Shown here one piece after another: positions 36,114-45,512 of a DNA stretch of 64,000 nt. The notes beneath the pieces were generated by a model. The model was not told the origin of the DNA and searched no databases. It saw nothing but the letters and a program-made list of their open reading frames with translations. The DNA is from a bacterium (lineage in GTDB: Bacteria; Zhuqueibacterota; QNDG01; JAFGCO01), in contig JAFGCO010000002.1 of the NCBI GenBank assembly GCA_016932575.1, positions 1 through 64,000 of the forward strand. The letters run 5' to 3'. Numbering within the stretch: position 1 is the stretch's first letter; every line of letters begins with the position of its first letter. A program made the position numbers and the translations under genes.

Positions 36114-37447
36114 ACAGCTTCCTCAAAATGGTCAGATTCTTCATTTCTCCGTTCAATACGCTCTGTATTTTCGGGAATGAGAGATATAGCCTCATCAGCA
36201 TCTGAAAGCAATTCAGCAATACCTGTTGACAAATATTCATCTGCTTCATCCAGTTTTAGCTGAAGATCACAATGGTCACAATCTCTATCGCAAAAAACCG
36301 GCTCGTAGGAATCCGGTTCTTTATAAGTAGTAATCATGCCTTCATAATTTCGAAGAACCACTTTGTTTGTGGACCAGGATATCAGATAATTTGGCATGAC
36401 AGGAATTTTACCCCCCCCGCCTGGCGCGTCAATTACATAAGTCGGAACAGCGAATCCACTGGTGTGTCCGATGAGATTTTCAATAATTTCAATGCCCTTT
36501 CCGACAGGTGTGCGAAAATGAGACAGACCTTCAGATAAATCACACTGATATAAATAATAAGGCCTGACCCGATTTTGAACCAATTTATGCACCAGCCTCT
36601 TCATAATTCTGGGACAATCGTTAATTCCAGATAAAAGAACGGTCTGATTTCCCAGGGGAATTCCAGCGTCCGCTAATTTGTGTAATGCCTGTTTTGAGGA
36701 AGCAGTGATTTCTCTGGGATGGTTAAAATGGGTATTGATCCAAAGCGGATGGTGTTTTTTTAATACTTCAATGAGTTTATCTGTAATCCTGAAAGGAAGC
36801 ACTACTGGAATCCTTGTTCCGATCCGAATCACTTCAACATGCGGAATTTTCTGAAGTTCACTAAGCAGCCAGTCCAGGTAATCATCGGAAAGCATGAAAG
36901 GATCTCCTCCGGAAAGTAAAACATCTCTAATATTACGGTTATTTTGGATATACCTTATCCCTTTTTTAAGACTTGCCCGATTTGGTATATCATCAACATC
37001 TCCCACTTTCCTTTTTCGTGTGCAATGCCTGCAGTACATCGCGCATACATTACTTACATGAAATAATACACGATCGGGATAACGATGTGTGATATGGGGG
37101 ACGGGACTGTCTTTATCTTCTGCTAACGGATCATTCATGTCACAATCTTCCATAACCAATTCTGAGATTGAAGGAAACGACTGCTTAAAAACTGGATCGT
37201 TATGGTAATCTTCCCTGTCAATTAAAGATAAATAATACGGTGTAATTGACAGAGGAAATTTATCGATAGTTTGAGTTAATTCAGATCTCTCTTTGACATC
37301 AAATTTTATCTTCAATAATTTCTCAAATTGATCGATTGTCTGAATCACGTGCTTAACCTGCCATTTCCAATCTTTCCATTTACTGATCACTGCTCCTTCT
37401 TCAATCGACTGGGCGATCATTTGTTCTTTTTTACTGTAGTGACTCAT
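36110..37447 (-). CDS. ablA: Lysine 2,3-aminomutase (KamA family)
   Basis: Radical SAM enzyme that turns L-alpha-lysine into L-beta-lysine using a 4Fe-4S cluster, SAM and PLP. The cluster cysteines are C135, C139 and C142 (CAMYCRHC). [10 protein letters not shown] and the PLP lysine K347 in [10 protein letters not shown] are present. A C-terminal CDRDCDHC segment is as in the family. Length 445 is a little longer than clostridial KamA because of the tail. With ablB downstream it forms the N-acetyl-beta-lysine pathway. AAAGGAT precedes the ATG. Confidence 0.95.
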   Translation of the reverse strand: MSHYSKKEQMIAQSIEEGAVISKWKDWKWQVKHVIQTIDQFEKLLKIKFDVKERSELTQTIDKFPLSITPYYLSLIDREDYHNDPVFKQSFPSISELVMEDCDMNDPLAEDKDSPVPHITHRYPDRVLFHVSNVCAMYCRHCTRKRKVGDVDDIPNRASLKKGIRYIQNNRNIRDVLLSGGDPFMLSDDYLDWLLSELQKIPHVEVIRIGTRIPVVLPFRITDKLIEVLKKHHPLWINTHFNHPREITASSKQALHKLADAGIPLGNQTVLLSGINDCPRIMKRLVHKLVQNRVRPYYLYQCDLSEGLSHFRTPVGKGIEIIENLIGHTSGFAVPTYVIDAPGGGGKIPVMPNYLISWSTNKVVLRNYEGMITTYKEPDSYEPVFCDRDCDHCDLQLKLDEADEYLSTGIAELLSDADEAISLIPENTERIERRNEESDHFEEAV

Positions 37448-37484
37448 ATCTCAATCCTTTATTTTTTAAATATATTAACTATCA

Positions 37485-37847
37485 TTAAATCAGCATAAAG
37501 GAATCCGGAGGTGACAGAATATGCATTAAGGTATTAAAATTTTCATATGGACTAAACCAATGATTTGCTCCTGCTTTGAAGAGCAGGCGCTTCAGACAAT
37601 TGCTGTTTTTTCCGATGATTGTAATTGAAGTTAGTTTATATATATCTCGAATATATAAAACAAGTTCTAGTGCATCATAATCCGGCAGATCTGTATGGAG
37701 AAAAATATGACTGAAATTATGGTATCGAATCTGATCTAAAAGATCGATTCCCCGATTGACAGCGATCACATGATCGCCATGGTGTTCCAACTGATAAATA
37801 ATTTTATCCCGATATTGTCCAAAAGGCATTGCCACACATATTGACAT
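37485..37847 (-). CDS. Stand-alone pseudo-receiver protein
   Basis: A 120-residue protein with the size and secondary pattern of a CheY-like receiver. The segment HIFLHTDLPDYDALELVLYIRD (44-68) aligns with the receiver phosphorylation loop, but the acceptor Asp is His51. The conserved Lys-Pro near residue 100 is Ser-Pro, and the N-terminal acidic pair is missing. It should not take phosphate. Start: ATG 37847 follows AGGAGG by nine bases; an upstream TTG at 37919 has no ribosome site. It lies between the sigma-54 activator gene and ablA on the same strand, 37 bases before ablA. Confidence 0.75.
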   Translation of the reverse strand: MSICVAMPFGQYRDKIIYQLEHHGDHVIAVNRGIDLLDQIRYHNFSHIFLHTDLPDYDALELVLYIRDIYKLTSITIIGKNSNCLKRLLFKAGANHWFSPYENFNTLMHILSPPDSFMLI

Positions 37848-37856
37848 TGCGGATGC

Positions 37857-37862
37857 CCTCCT
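37857..37862 (-). promoter_or_regulatory. Shine-Dalgarno deciding the pseudo-receiver start
   Basis: On the - strand AGGAGG (within AAAAAGGAGGGC) stands nine bases before ATG 37847. It makes the protein exactly one receiver domain long and argues against the TTG start at 37919. Confidence 0.65.
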
Positions 37863-37992
37863 TTTTAAATTTTCGTTATTCAATCCGTTATCGATAATAT
37901 TACGCAAAGGATGTTCCAAACGGATATTTTTTATTATTTATACGGTAATGAAAATGAGCGTAACTTATTGTATAAAAAGCAATAAGAAGATA

Positions 37993-38021
37993 TATATACA
38001 GTAAATATAGCGTAGAATCAA
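37993..38021 (-). promoter_or_regulatory. Possible sigma-70-type promoter for the pseudo-receiver/abl unit
   Basis: On the - strand TTGATT (38021-38016) is followed after 17 bases by TATATA (37998-37993). Both boxes match the consensus at four of six positions. The leader to ATG 37847 would be about 140 bases. In AT-rich DNA such matches also arise by chance. Confidence 0.35.
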
Positions 38022-38229
38022 GCAATACAAATCATATGAATAACTGTTAAAAGACTTAAAAAAGGCAAAATATATACACTTTACATAAAATCCTTAAAAA
38101 AATGTGTTTAATTTTCTCAATTAACCTCTTAATCGAAGAAATATGTACATTTTATTCACATATTAAAATCGATTTTTATTTTCCATTAGAATAACGATGA
38201 TAAAAATTAATCGTGATTTTATCAACAAA

Positions 38230-39186
38230 TTAGTATTTATTGATCTTGTTGTATAAAGCTCTCCTGCTAATACCCAGTATTTCAGCGGTTTTTTTACGAT
38301 TTCCTTTTGTAGATTCCAATGTTTTTTGTATAAGCACTCGTTCCATATCCCGAAGAGATGTTCCAATTGGCAAACATATTTCAGCAGTTTTCAATTTTTT
38401 TCTCCGTATTCTTGCCGGAAGATTATCCAGAGAAATGCGATCATTACGGCATATGAGAACTGCTCTTTGAATTACATTTTTTAATTCACGAATATTACCC
38501 GGCCAATGATAGGTTAACAGAATGTCAATAACTTCAGATTCAAACGATCGAATATATTTATTAAATTGCAAATTGGCCTGATTTAGCAATTCCTCGGAAA
38601 GCAGAAGAATGTCCTCTCCCCGTTCTCTCAAAGGTGGAAGCGTAATGGTAAATACACTCAGTCGATGAAATAAATCCTGTCTGATAATGGCATCTTGTGA
38701 TAAATCGCTATGAAATAATTTCTTATTGCTGGCAGAAATAATACGGACATCCACAGGAATAAAACGACGCCCTCCGATTCGCTGAATTTTCCGTGTTTCT
38801 AAAACACGCAGCAAACTGACCTGGGTAGCTTCATCCATAGTGCTGATTTCGTCTAAAAAGAGTGTTCCCTTATTCGCCTGTTCAAATTTTCCCGGTTTTG
38901 TATCAGTTGCACCCGTAAAGGCTCCTTTCTGATGTCCGAAAAGCTCACTGCCGACCAGATTCTTTGATATAGCTCCAGTATTTACAGGAATAAACGGTTC
39001 ATTCGCACGACTACTTCGGCGATGAATTGATTGTGCTACCAATTCTTTACCTGTACCGCTCTCACCCAAAATAAGCACAGTTACATCAGTTGCTGCAGCA
39101 TCACAAATTCTTTGAAATATAGTTTGCATTCGAGGACTTCGTCCTGTCATGTCATCAAATTTTGGTATTTTTTTTTGCATATGCAT
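38230..39186 (-). CDS. Sigma-54-dependent activator without receiver domain
   Basis: A 318-residue enhancer-binding protein made of an AAA+ domain and a Fis-type helix-turn-helix only. Walker A is GESGTGKE (41-48), the sigma-54 loop is GAFTGA (88-93), Walker B is TLFLDE (108-113), and the HTH is RKKTAEILGISRRALYNKI. The N-terminal control domain common in NtrC-type proteins is missing; the protein begins just before the AAA+ domain. The next gene on the strand encodes a stand-alone pseudo-receiver, then the abl genes. Confidence 0.92.
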   Translation of the reverse strand: MHMQKKIPKFDDMTGRSPRMQTIFQRICDAAATDVTVLILGESGTGKELVAQSIHRRSSRANEPFIPVNTGAISKNLVGSELFGHQKGAFTGATDTKPGKFEQANKGTLFLDEISTMDEATQVSLLRVLETRKIQRIGGRRFIPVDVRIISASNKKLFHSDLSQDAIIRQDLFHRLSVFTITLPPLRERGEDILLLSEELLNQANLQFNKYIRSFESEVIDILLTYHWPGNIRELKNVIQRAVLICRNDRISLDNLPARIRRKKLKTAEICLPIGTSLRDMERVLIQKTLESTKGNRKKTAEILGISRRALYNKINKY

Positions 39187-39279
39187 CGTAAATTATGGTG
39201 TAATCATTTCAAAATATATTTCAGTATTCAATCATTCCATTTCTTTATGCCAAGATAAATTTACGGAATGATAATTATT

Positions 39280-41364
39280 TCATTCTGAATATGCTGGAGT
39301 CGCAATAAAAAGCGACCAGCCTGCCCTTTTTATTTTGTCTAAAGTAAATAGATTCGGATGGTAGTACCCTCGCGTAAATAAAGGAATCTGATCCTGATAA
39401 TGGGTGTCATTCATCTGTCCGGATTGCCCAGTGGAAATAATAGAAATTGTATTATCCAAATCATTCAAATCAACAATCATTCTTGCGACTGTTCCTGCGG
39501 AAAAACGATCGTTATTGCAGTCAACAGAATTTCCAGAAATCGATGCATAACATCCGTCCAGGGAATAAGGACCCATAAGTAAAGGATACCGAATACCGAG
39601 AGACCGGCTCATTTCAAATGCGTCAATTTCTGAAAGCAAATGTCTGTATGTAAGCGTATGAATCCTTCCCCATGACCATTTTGAAATGTCTCTGCCTTGT
39701 TTTTTTTCAGTTTCTTCAATTGCTTCCTGGAATGAGAAGCGAATTATCTTTTCAATTGATTCATTAATGGATTTTTTCTGATCATTGCTCTGCTGACGCT
39801 TTATATCAAGCAAATATGCAACCAAAGAGGATTGCCATAAACCTGGTGAAGACATTAATGATTCAAACATAACAGAATCCAATTCATTTGAAAAAATATT
39901 TTCTGCTAGTTTTCGAATCCATGTTTCGAAAAAAATGGCTTCTTCATCTCCGATGCGCATGTTTTTATCCCATTGATCTAGCTTATGATACAAGACATGA
40001 TTATTCTTTTGTTCTGATATCGAATGTAAAAGTTGCGGTAATAAATGTTCTGCCAGAACGGATTGGTTATCCATTTGTATCTTCTGACAGTCTATTATCG
40101 AAACAGGTGAATAACTTCGTAAAAGTTTTCGAAGGCGTTGATCAAACCAGTAAGGAATTTTACCGGAATACAAAGAATCATATTTGTGCTGGCTGTATAC
40201 CACAACACCATAAGTGTCTGCACAAACCCAATGAAGACCTGGCATGCTTGATTTGCGAAGAATGGAATCTCCCTGAACAGCATTATGGGCCTGCGAAATA
40301 TGAAAAATGGCTTTCCCCGGATCATTTTGATAATTGATGCCTAAAAGGTGTCTTGTTCGATGTTCTGAGTTGTTATTGACGGATTTATATTCATCCGTAT
40401 TTTCAACACGATGATTCAATAGACTCCATACAACAGAAAAATTGTATCCGCAAAGAATACCGGGAAATCCAGGTAAAGAGAATCCGGCTGCGTTCCGTAC
40501 AGGAGAATAAAGATGAATTTCATAATATAGTACCGGTAAGGAATATAAACCCGGCAGGCTCAAAGCAATTAAAGATTTTCGGGTAGTTGTGAGTGATTCA
40601 GGTACAACGCATACGCGGCTTTCGCTGATAAAATTGGGCAGATAGCTTTCTTTACGGGCGGCTTCCCATTGCTTGATAAAACGATTATCCAAAGATACAT
40701 TTCTGATCTTTGAATCGTTGACAGCAGTCCATAATAAATATTTCTGAAAAGATTTTAAATTACTTCGGTCTGCCATCACCTGAAGAATAAACGATTCAAT
40801 ATTTCTATATCTCATAAAAAACGAATAACATATAAAAACTGCAAGGCAGTCCTCAACAGACCATTTATCAGGTTTATTTTTACAAACCTGATACTCAAGC
40901 GGAAGTTGGTTATAATTTTGATTAAGGTAAGCATTTACACCATTAACGTAGGCTTGATATATTTTCAGATCTTCCGGAGATATTTTCAATATCAAAGCAT
41001 CAACAATATTTTCTATATCCAAATAATTCATGAAACTGTCTGTATACGCGCAACCTGTACCCACCAGGAATGAAAGATTTCCTGATGACAAATGCCGCCA
41101 GTAATCCAATTGAAAAAATCGATCCTGTGCTGTTACGTATCCCTGCATAAACCAGAGATCAAAGTCATTTGTTGCTAAAATATGAGGAATATGATAACCA
41201 TCCCGATAAATATAGACAGAGTCCGCCAGTCCTTCAACAGTATTTTCTCCCATTGTCTTTGGCAAAGAACGGTTCAACCAATGGTATCCAAAGGTTGCGC
41301 AAAGGAAAAACAAAAAAAGAAATGCGAAAAGTACTGTAAAAAATATTCTTACGACACGTGTCAT
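39280..41364 (-). CDS. Penicillin acylase family protein with degenerate active-site region
   Basis: A 694-residue Ntn-hydrolase homologue with an N-terminal membrane anchor or signal (5-28). Family marks are GYVTAQDRFFQLDYWR (76-91), RNAAGFSLPGFPGILCGYN (290-308), WSLLNHRVENTDEY and, near the C-terminus, MIVDLNDLDNTISIISTGQSGQ. The nucleophile motif SNNW that starts the beta chain reads SRVC here (Ser249), and the NDPHL-type segment after it is missing. Relatives cleave amide bonds in acyl-homoserine lactones or peptides. Activity of this one is doubtful. It is divergent from the trehalose synthase gene. Confidence 0.82.
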   Translation of the reverse strand: MTRVVRIFFTVLFAFLFLFFLCATFGYHWLNRSLPKTMGENTVEGLADSVYIYRDGYHIPHILATNDFDLWFMQGYVTAQDRFFQLDYWRHLSSGNLSFLVGTGCAYTDSFMNYLDIENIVDALILKISPEDLKIYQAYVNGVNAYLNQNYNQLPLEYQVCKNKPDKWSVEDCLAVFICYSFFMRYRNIESFILQVMADRSNLKSFQKYLLWTAVNDSKIRNVSLDNRFIKQWEAARKESYLPNFISESRVCVVPESLTTTRKSLIALSLPGLYSLPVLYYEIHLYSPVRNAAGFSLPGFPGILCGYNFSVVWSLLNHRVENTDEYKSVNNNSEHRTRHLLGINYQNDPGKAIFHISQAHNAVQGDSILRKSSMPGLHWVCADTYGVVVYSQHKYDSLYSGKIPYWFDQRLRKLLRSYSPVSIIDCQKIQMDNQSVLAEHLLPQLLHSISEQKNNHVLYHKLDQWDKNMRIGDEEAIFFETWIRKLAENIFSNELDSVMFESLMSSPGLWQSSLVAYLLDIKRQQSNDQKKSINESIEKIIRFSFQEAIEETEKKQGRDISKWSWGRIHTLTYRHLLSEIDAFEMSRSLGIRYPLLMGPYSLDGCYASISGNSVDCNNDRFSAGTVARMIVDLNDLDNTISIISTGQSGQMNDTHYQDQIPLFTRGYYHPNLFTLDKIKRAGWSLFIATPAYSE

Positions 41365-41571
41365 GAATATTAAACCTTCTTAAAATAATTCGAGTTTAAG
41401 GCTTTAAATTGTAATCAATGAATGATTAAAAATCAAGGTGAATTTCATTTGCCTTCATATTGATTTGTTTTTATATTCTCTTATCAGTAGCATTTGATAA
41501 TCCTTCATGATATATTAAGGCTGTTTTTTTTTATTTTTTCTACTGCAGGCTTTTTCTAATAGTGCTTCCGG

Positions 41572-41579
41572 GAAGGAGT
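41572..41579 (+). promoter_or_regulatory. Strong ribosome binding site of the TreT-like gene
   Basis: GGAAGGAG lies five to six bases before ATG 41584 and supports this start. Confidence 0.6.
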
Positions 41580-41583
41580 TAGA

Positions 41584-42798
41584 ATGAGAAAAATATCGGA
41601 TTACAGACACATAGTAGGCGATGCAGTCATCGGCGAACTATATCAGAAGGCAAAATCACTCTATGGAAAGCGTATTCTGCATATCAATTCCACCTTCATT
41701 GGTGGTGGTGTCGCTGAAATATTGAATAACCTGATTCCATTGATGAATAATTTGGGACTCGATGTGGATTGGCGTGTATTGCATGCCACACCAGATCTGT
41801 ATCATTTGACAAAAAAAATGCATAATGGATTACAGGGTGAATCAATTTCATTTACAGATCATGAAAAAAGGCTATACATCCAGGCCAGTGAAAATTTTTC
41901 AGTTTATGCGAAGATCGACCATGATCTTGTGATTGTCCATGATCCTCAACCTTTGCCGCTTATTGATTTTTATAAAAAGAGACAACCCTGGGTTTGGCGA
42001 TGTCATATTGATCTTTCCGACCCTGACATGGCGCTCTGGGATTTTTTAAAAGGCATGATTATTCGTTATGATTTGGCCATTGTATCGAAAAGGGATTATT
42101 CAAAAAAAGATTTGGCTGTACGGCAGCGTATTGTTGCTCCGGTGATTGATCCCCTGACACCAAAAAATATGCCTCTTTCTGGACAACAGATATTCCATTA
42201 TTTATCTGAATTTAATATTCCACGCGACAAACCACTGGTTACACAAATATCAAGATTTGATAAATGGAAGGATCCGCTTGGGGTTATCGAGGTAATAAAA
42301 AAAGTGAAACAAAAAATAGACTGCCGTCTCGTTCTTTGCGGAAGCATGGCAATGGACGATCCTGAAGGCGTAGAAATTTATAATCTCGTAAATAAAAAAG
42401 GGAAAGACTTAATTAAACGTGGAGATTTAATTTTACTGACGTTTGAAAACACCTTTTTAGTTAATCTTCTGCAACGTGTCAGTGCTGTCATTCTTCAAAA
42501 ATCAATTCGAGAAGGTTTTGGTTTGACTGTCACTGAGGCGATGTATAAAGAGAAACCGGTTGTCGCTTCAAACGTTGGCGGTATTCCTCTGCAAATTACT
42601 GATCATGTTGACGGCTTGCTTGTTGAACCGGAAGATTATCAGGGTGCGGCGGACAGAATAATAGAATTGCTGAAAAATCCGGAGTGGGGACAAAAACTCG
42701 GAAAAAAAGCAAAAGAAAAAGTGCAGGAAAATTTTTTAATTACACGATTGCTTAGAGATTATCTGGACATCAGCTATAATGAAATCATTCAAAGATAA
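41584..42798 (+). CDS. Trehalose-synthesising glycosyltransferase (TreT-like, GT4)
   Basis: GT-B fold glycosyltransferase of 404 residues. The N-terminal pattern INSTFIGGGVAEILNNLIPL with DVDWRVLHA and KKMHNGLQG is that of TreT and trehalose phosphorylase-type enzymes, which couple a nucleotide-glucose to glucose to give trehalose. WRCHIDLS is in the acceptor side; the C-terminal half has REGFGLTVTEAMYKEKPVVASNVGGI, the GT4 nucleotide-sugar signature. Trehalose is a compatible solute, which fits the nearby abl genes. A response regulator follows after 16 bases. Confidence 0.85.
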   Translation: MRKISDYRHIVGDAVIGELYQKAKSLYGKRILHINSTFIGGGVAEILNNLIPLMNNLGLDVDWRVLHATPDLYHLTKKMHNGLQGESISFTDHEKRLYIQASENFSVYAKIDHDLVIVHDPQPLPLIDFYKKRQPWVWRCHIDLSDPDMALWDFLKGMIIRYDLAIVSKRDYSKKDLAVRQRIVAPVIDPLTPKNMPLSGQQIFHYLSEFNIPRDKPLVTQISRFDKWKDPLGVIEVIKKVKQKIDCRLVLCGSMAMDDPEGVEIYNLVNKKGKDLIKRGDLILLTFENTFLVNLLQRVSAVILQKSIREGFGLTVTEAMYKEKPVVASNVGGIPLQITDHVDGLLVEPEDYQGAADRIIELLKNPEWGQKLGKKAKEKVQENFLITRLLRDYLDISYNEIIQR

Positions 42799-42814
42799 GT
42801 GACGGAGTGATGCC

Positions 42815-43207
42815 ATGAATAATTCAATAACAATACTTGTAGTGGAAGACGACATTATCATCTGTGAGGACATCAGAAGTAGCTTGGAAAAATTGGGATT
42901 CACTCTGCTGGATACCGTTTCTTCAGGAGAAGCAGCAATAAAAAAAATCAGACAAAAAAAACCCGATTTTGTTATGATGGATATCGTACTTAGCGGCAGA
43001 CTTAACGGTATTGAAACTGCCGAAATCATTGTCAAGACATATCAAATCCCAATTATTTTCGTCTCTGCATATTCCGATCCTATCACGAAAAAGCGTACAG
43101 AAAATGTGCATCCCTATGGATACCTTACAAAACCGTTTCACGCAGAAGAATTAAAAAAGGTTATTCAAAATGCGCTAAAAAAGAGAAAAAATGAAAAGAA
43201 ATCTTAA
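42815..43207 (+). CDS. Single-domain response regulator
   Basis: A 130-residue receiver with no output domain. VVEDD is the acidic pocket, the phosphoacceptor Asp is in MMDIVLSGRLNGIETA, the Ser is in FVSAYSD and the Lys is in LTKPF. The sequence MDIVL-x-G-x-LNGIE is shared with the first receiver of the hybrid kinase at 49711-51666, so the two belong to one subfamily. It begins 16 bases after the TreT-like gene and is probably on the same message. Confidence 0.92.
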   Translation: MNNSITILVVEDDIIICEDIRSSLEKLGFTLLDTVSSGEAAIKKIRQKKPDFVMMDIVLSGRLNGIETAEIIVKTYQIPIIFVSAYSDPITKKRTENVHPYGYLTKPFHAEELKKVIQNALKKRKNEKKS

Positions 43208-43263
43208 GCAGAGGATTGATCAAATATAAATGGTTAAAAAAAACATTATTATGAAATTCGTCT

Positions 43264-45126
43264 TCATTCACTTAAGGATTGATTGTATTCCGGAATAAGT
43301 TGATTTATTTTTTCGATCATCGTTTTGTATTTCAACTGGTGTGCATCTTTAATAATATCAAAAGCAATTTTTTTAAAATTAGAATGCAGTTTACCGTTAC
43401 TTAATACTTTATATATTTTAGGATTTTCTGTTTTCTCTCGAATTTCTGAGTCGTACCACAATTTCTCGCCTAATTTTTCACCTGGACGCAGATCACTGAA
43501 TATAATCGGGACATCTTTTTCCGGTTCCAGACCTGACAGATAAATCATCTGTTTGGCCAAATTCAATATTTTTATGGGTTCTCCCATATTTAGTAAAAAT
43601 GTACATCCCGCTTTTCCTAAAGACGCAGCTTCCAGAACCAGTGAACAGGCTTCCACAATAGACATAAAATAGCGTTCCATTCTGGGATGTGTAATTGTAA
43701 TAGGCTGACGTAACTGGATTTGTTTTTCGAAAATTCTAAATACACTTCCCTGACTTCCTATGACATTACCGAATCGGACCACAATAAAGCCCTTTCTACC
43801 CAGTTCAGTAAAATGTTTGATGTAAAGCTCGCACAATCTCTTTGAAACCCCCATCATATTGACAGGGTTGACCGCTTTGTCTGTGGAAATTTGAATAAAT
43901 TTTTCAATTTTATATTCGTTTGCCATATTGGCAAGAGTGATTGTGGGCTCAAAATTGTTTACAATTGCCTCATCTGGATACCATTCCATGCAGGGAACAT
44001 GCTTATAAGCTGCAGCGTGAAAAATGATTTGCGGTCCAAGTATTTTAAAAATATGACTCAGTTTGTCTGTATTCTGGAGCTGCATCACAATCGGATGAAA
44101 GTGGCAAATATGTTTCATTTCATTATACAAATAGAAAAGCCTCGTTTCGTCTTTATCAATTGCAACGATCATTTTCGGATTGAACCTCTGAATTTGGCGG
44201 CATAATTCAGAACCGATTGAACCCGCAGCTCCAGTAACCATAATTGTTTTACCTGACAGAAGCCGATGTAACCTTTCATGGTCGATCACATAGGGTTCTC
44301 TTCCAAGCAAATCTTCAATCCTTACCTGGCGAATATCACGATAGCTTACTTCTCCCCTTACAAGTTCATGTAATCCCGGCGTTGTTTTAAAGGGAACTTT
44401 CACTTTTTCACAAAATTCCACAATCCTCTGCATTTGTTTCGAATTTGCAGATGGGATAGCAATGATAATTTCGTCGATCTCTTTATCCGGTACAACAGCC
44501 GGAAGACTCTCAATATTTCCAAATACTTTTAAACCATGAATGGTTCGATTAATTTTTACGGGGTCATCATCCAGAAAACCCATGACGCGCGAATGTAAAT
44601 CCGGATGATTTAAAATTTGCCGTGCCAGCATTTCGCCTGATTCACCTGCTCCTACAATTAAAATACGCCTTCTGTGATTTTCAGAATTGGAGGGCACAAT
44701 CATGAGTAAACGGGCAGCCATACGAAAGCTTGAAAGAAACACTACGGCGAGTACCCAGTAAAGCACGTATATTGAGCGCGGTAAAGCATAAAAATGAAAT
44801 AAAGAGTTCACAATATAAATAACACCAACAATTCCGGTATGAATATAAATAAGACGCTTCAGATCACGAAAGCTCCAGTAAACCCACATTTCTGAATAGG
44901 CACCAAAGATCTGGAAAGCAAGAGAAGACATGATCAGTGTTTGCCCCATAAAAATTAAAAAACTATGAATATATTCCGCATCGATAACCCATTCAAAACG
45001 GAGCCAAAAAGACAATACACAGGAAACTGGGATAATAAAAAGATCAATCATGATTTTGATAATTTTTCTGCACCGAACAGGAAGTTTGAACAACAGAAAT
45101 TTAAGCAATTGTGGTGGGTATTTCAT
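43264..45126 (-). CDS. Membrane-bound nucleotide-sugar epimerase/dehydratase (CapD/PglF type)
   Basis: A 620-residue enzyme with four N-terminal membrane helices (about 20-150), a first Rossmann domain (RRILIVGAGESGEMLARQIL, near 155) and a second, catalytic SDR domain (MVTGAAGSIGSELCRQI, near 295). The active site reads STDKAVNPVNMMGVSKR. Such proteins are 4,6-dehydratases or epimerases of UDP-GlcNAc for capsule, LPS or glycoprotein sugars. The ATG at 45126 follows GAGGA by eight bases; the longer frame to 45159 lacks a site. It is convergent with the response regulator. Confidence 0.92.
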   Translation of the reverse strand: MKYPPQLLKFLLFKLPVRCRKIIKIMIDLFIIPVSCVLSFWLRFEWVIDAEYIHSFLIFMGQTLIMSSLAFQIFGAYSEMWVYWSFRDLKRLIYIHTGIVGVIYIVNSLFHFYALPRSIYVLYWVLAVVFLSSFRMAARLLMIVPSNSENHRRRILIVGAGESGEMLARQILNHPDLHSRVMGFLDDDPVKINRTIHGLKVFGNIESLPAVVPDKEIDEIIIAIPSANSKQMQRIVEFCEKVKVPFKTTPGLHELVRGEVSYRDIRQVRIEDLLGREPYVIDHERLHRLLSGKTIMVTGAAGSIGSELCRQIQRFNPKMIVAIDKDETRLFYLYNEMKHICHFHPIVMQLQNTDKLSHIFKILGPQIIFHAAAYKHVPCMEWYPDEAIVNNFEPTITLANMANEYKIEKFIQISTDKAVNPVNMMGVSKRLCELYIKHFTELGRKGFIVVRFGNVIGSQGSVFRIFEKQIQLRQPITITHPRMERYFMSIVEACSLVLEAASLGKAGCTFLLNMGEPIKILNLAKQMIYLSGLEPEKDVPIIFSDLRPGEKLGEKLWYDSEIREKTENPKIYKVLSNGKLHSNFKKIAFDIIKDAHQLKYKTMIEKINQLIPEYNQSLSE

Positions 45127-45512
45127 CGAACAGGTCCTCGTGGGATGGGAATAATCCATTAGAAATGATCAGCTGCCTTTCGTGATTCTGCGTAGACATA
45201 GAAAAAATAGCAAAAATTTTTCCAAAATTCAATATAATAATCTGCTCCAGGTGAGTCAATTCAATAAAATTGAATGAATTATGCTATATTTTTATATAAA
45301 CGATGGGATGTCATTTTCTATAATAATACAATGATTTCAGACATTGAATGAATGATTTTGATGCATTGCATGATTATATCCAACCAAAAACAATACATAC
45401 CCGATAATTCAACCTTTCATCAACAAGCTCAACCAAATCTTCATAACGTTTCGTGATTTTTAATTCGAACACTGATTAAATATTTTATTCAACTCAATGA
45501 ATAATGCGTTTC
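45127..45512. other. Intergenic region without a convincing gene
   Basis: AT-rich stretch upstream of the epimerase gene. An open frame of 32 codons with a GTG start is on the - strand at 45374-45472, but it has no ribosome site. Otherwise only the promoter of the epimerase gene is expected here. Confidence 0.5.

Larger units (their letters stand above)
37848..38229. other. AT-rich gap upstream of the pseudo-receiver and abl genes
   Basis: About 380 bases without a convincing gene. It holds a possible vegetative promoter (37993-38021) and a perfect 12-base palindrome AAAATCGATTTT at 38165-38176. I searched both strands for the GG-N10-GC core of sigma-54 promoters and found none. Confidence 0.5.

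Noticed and set aside
37848-38229. Sigma-54 promoter for the abl genes
   Set aside because: No GG-N10-GC core in either strand of the gap or in the 37 bases before ablA. The target of the activator may be elsewhere.
45374-45472. Small - strand frame of 32 codons with GTG start
   Set aside because: No ribosome site, no recognisable family and short length; chance cannot be excluded.
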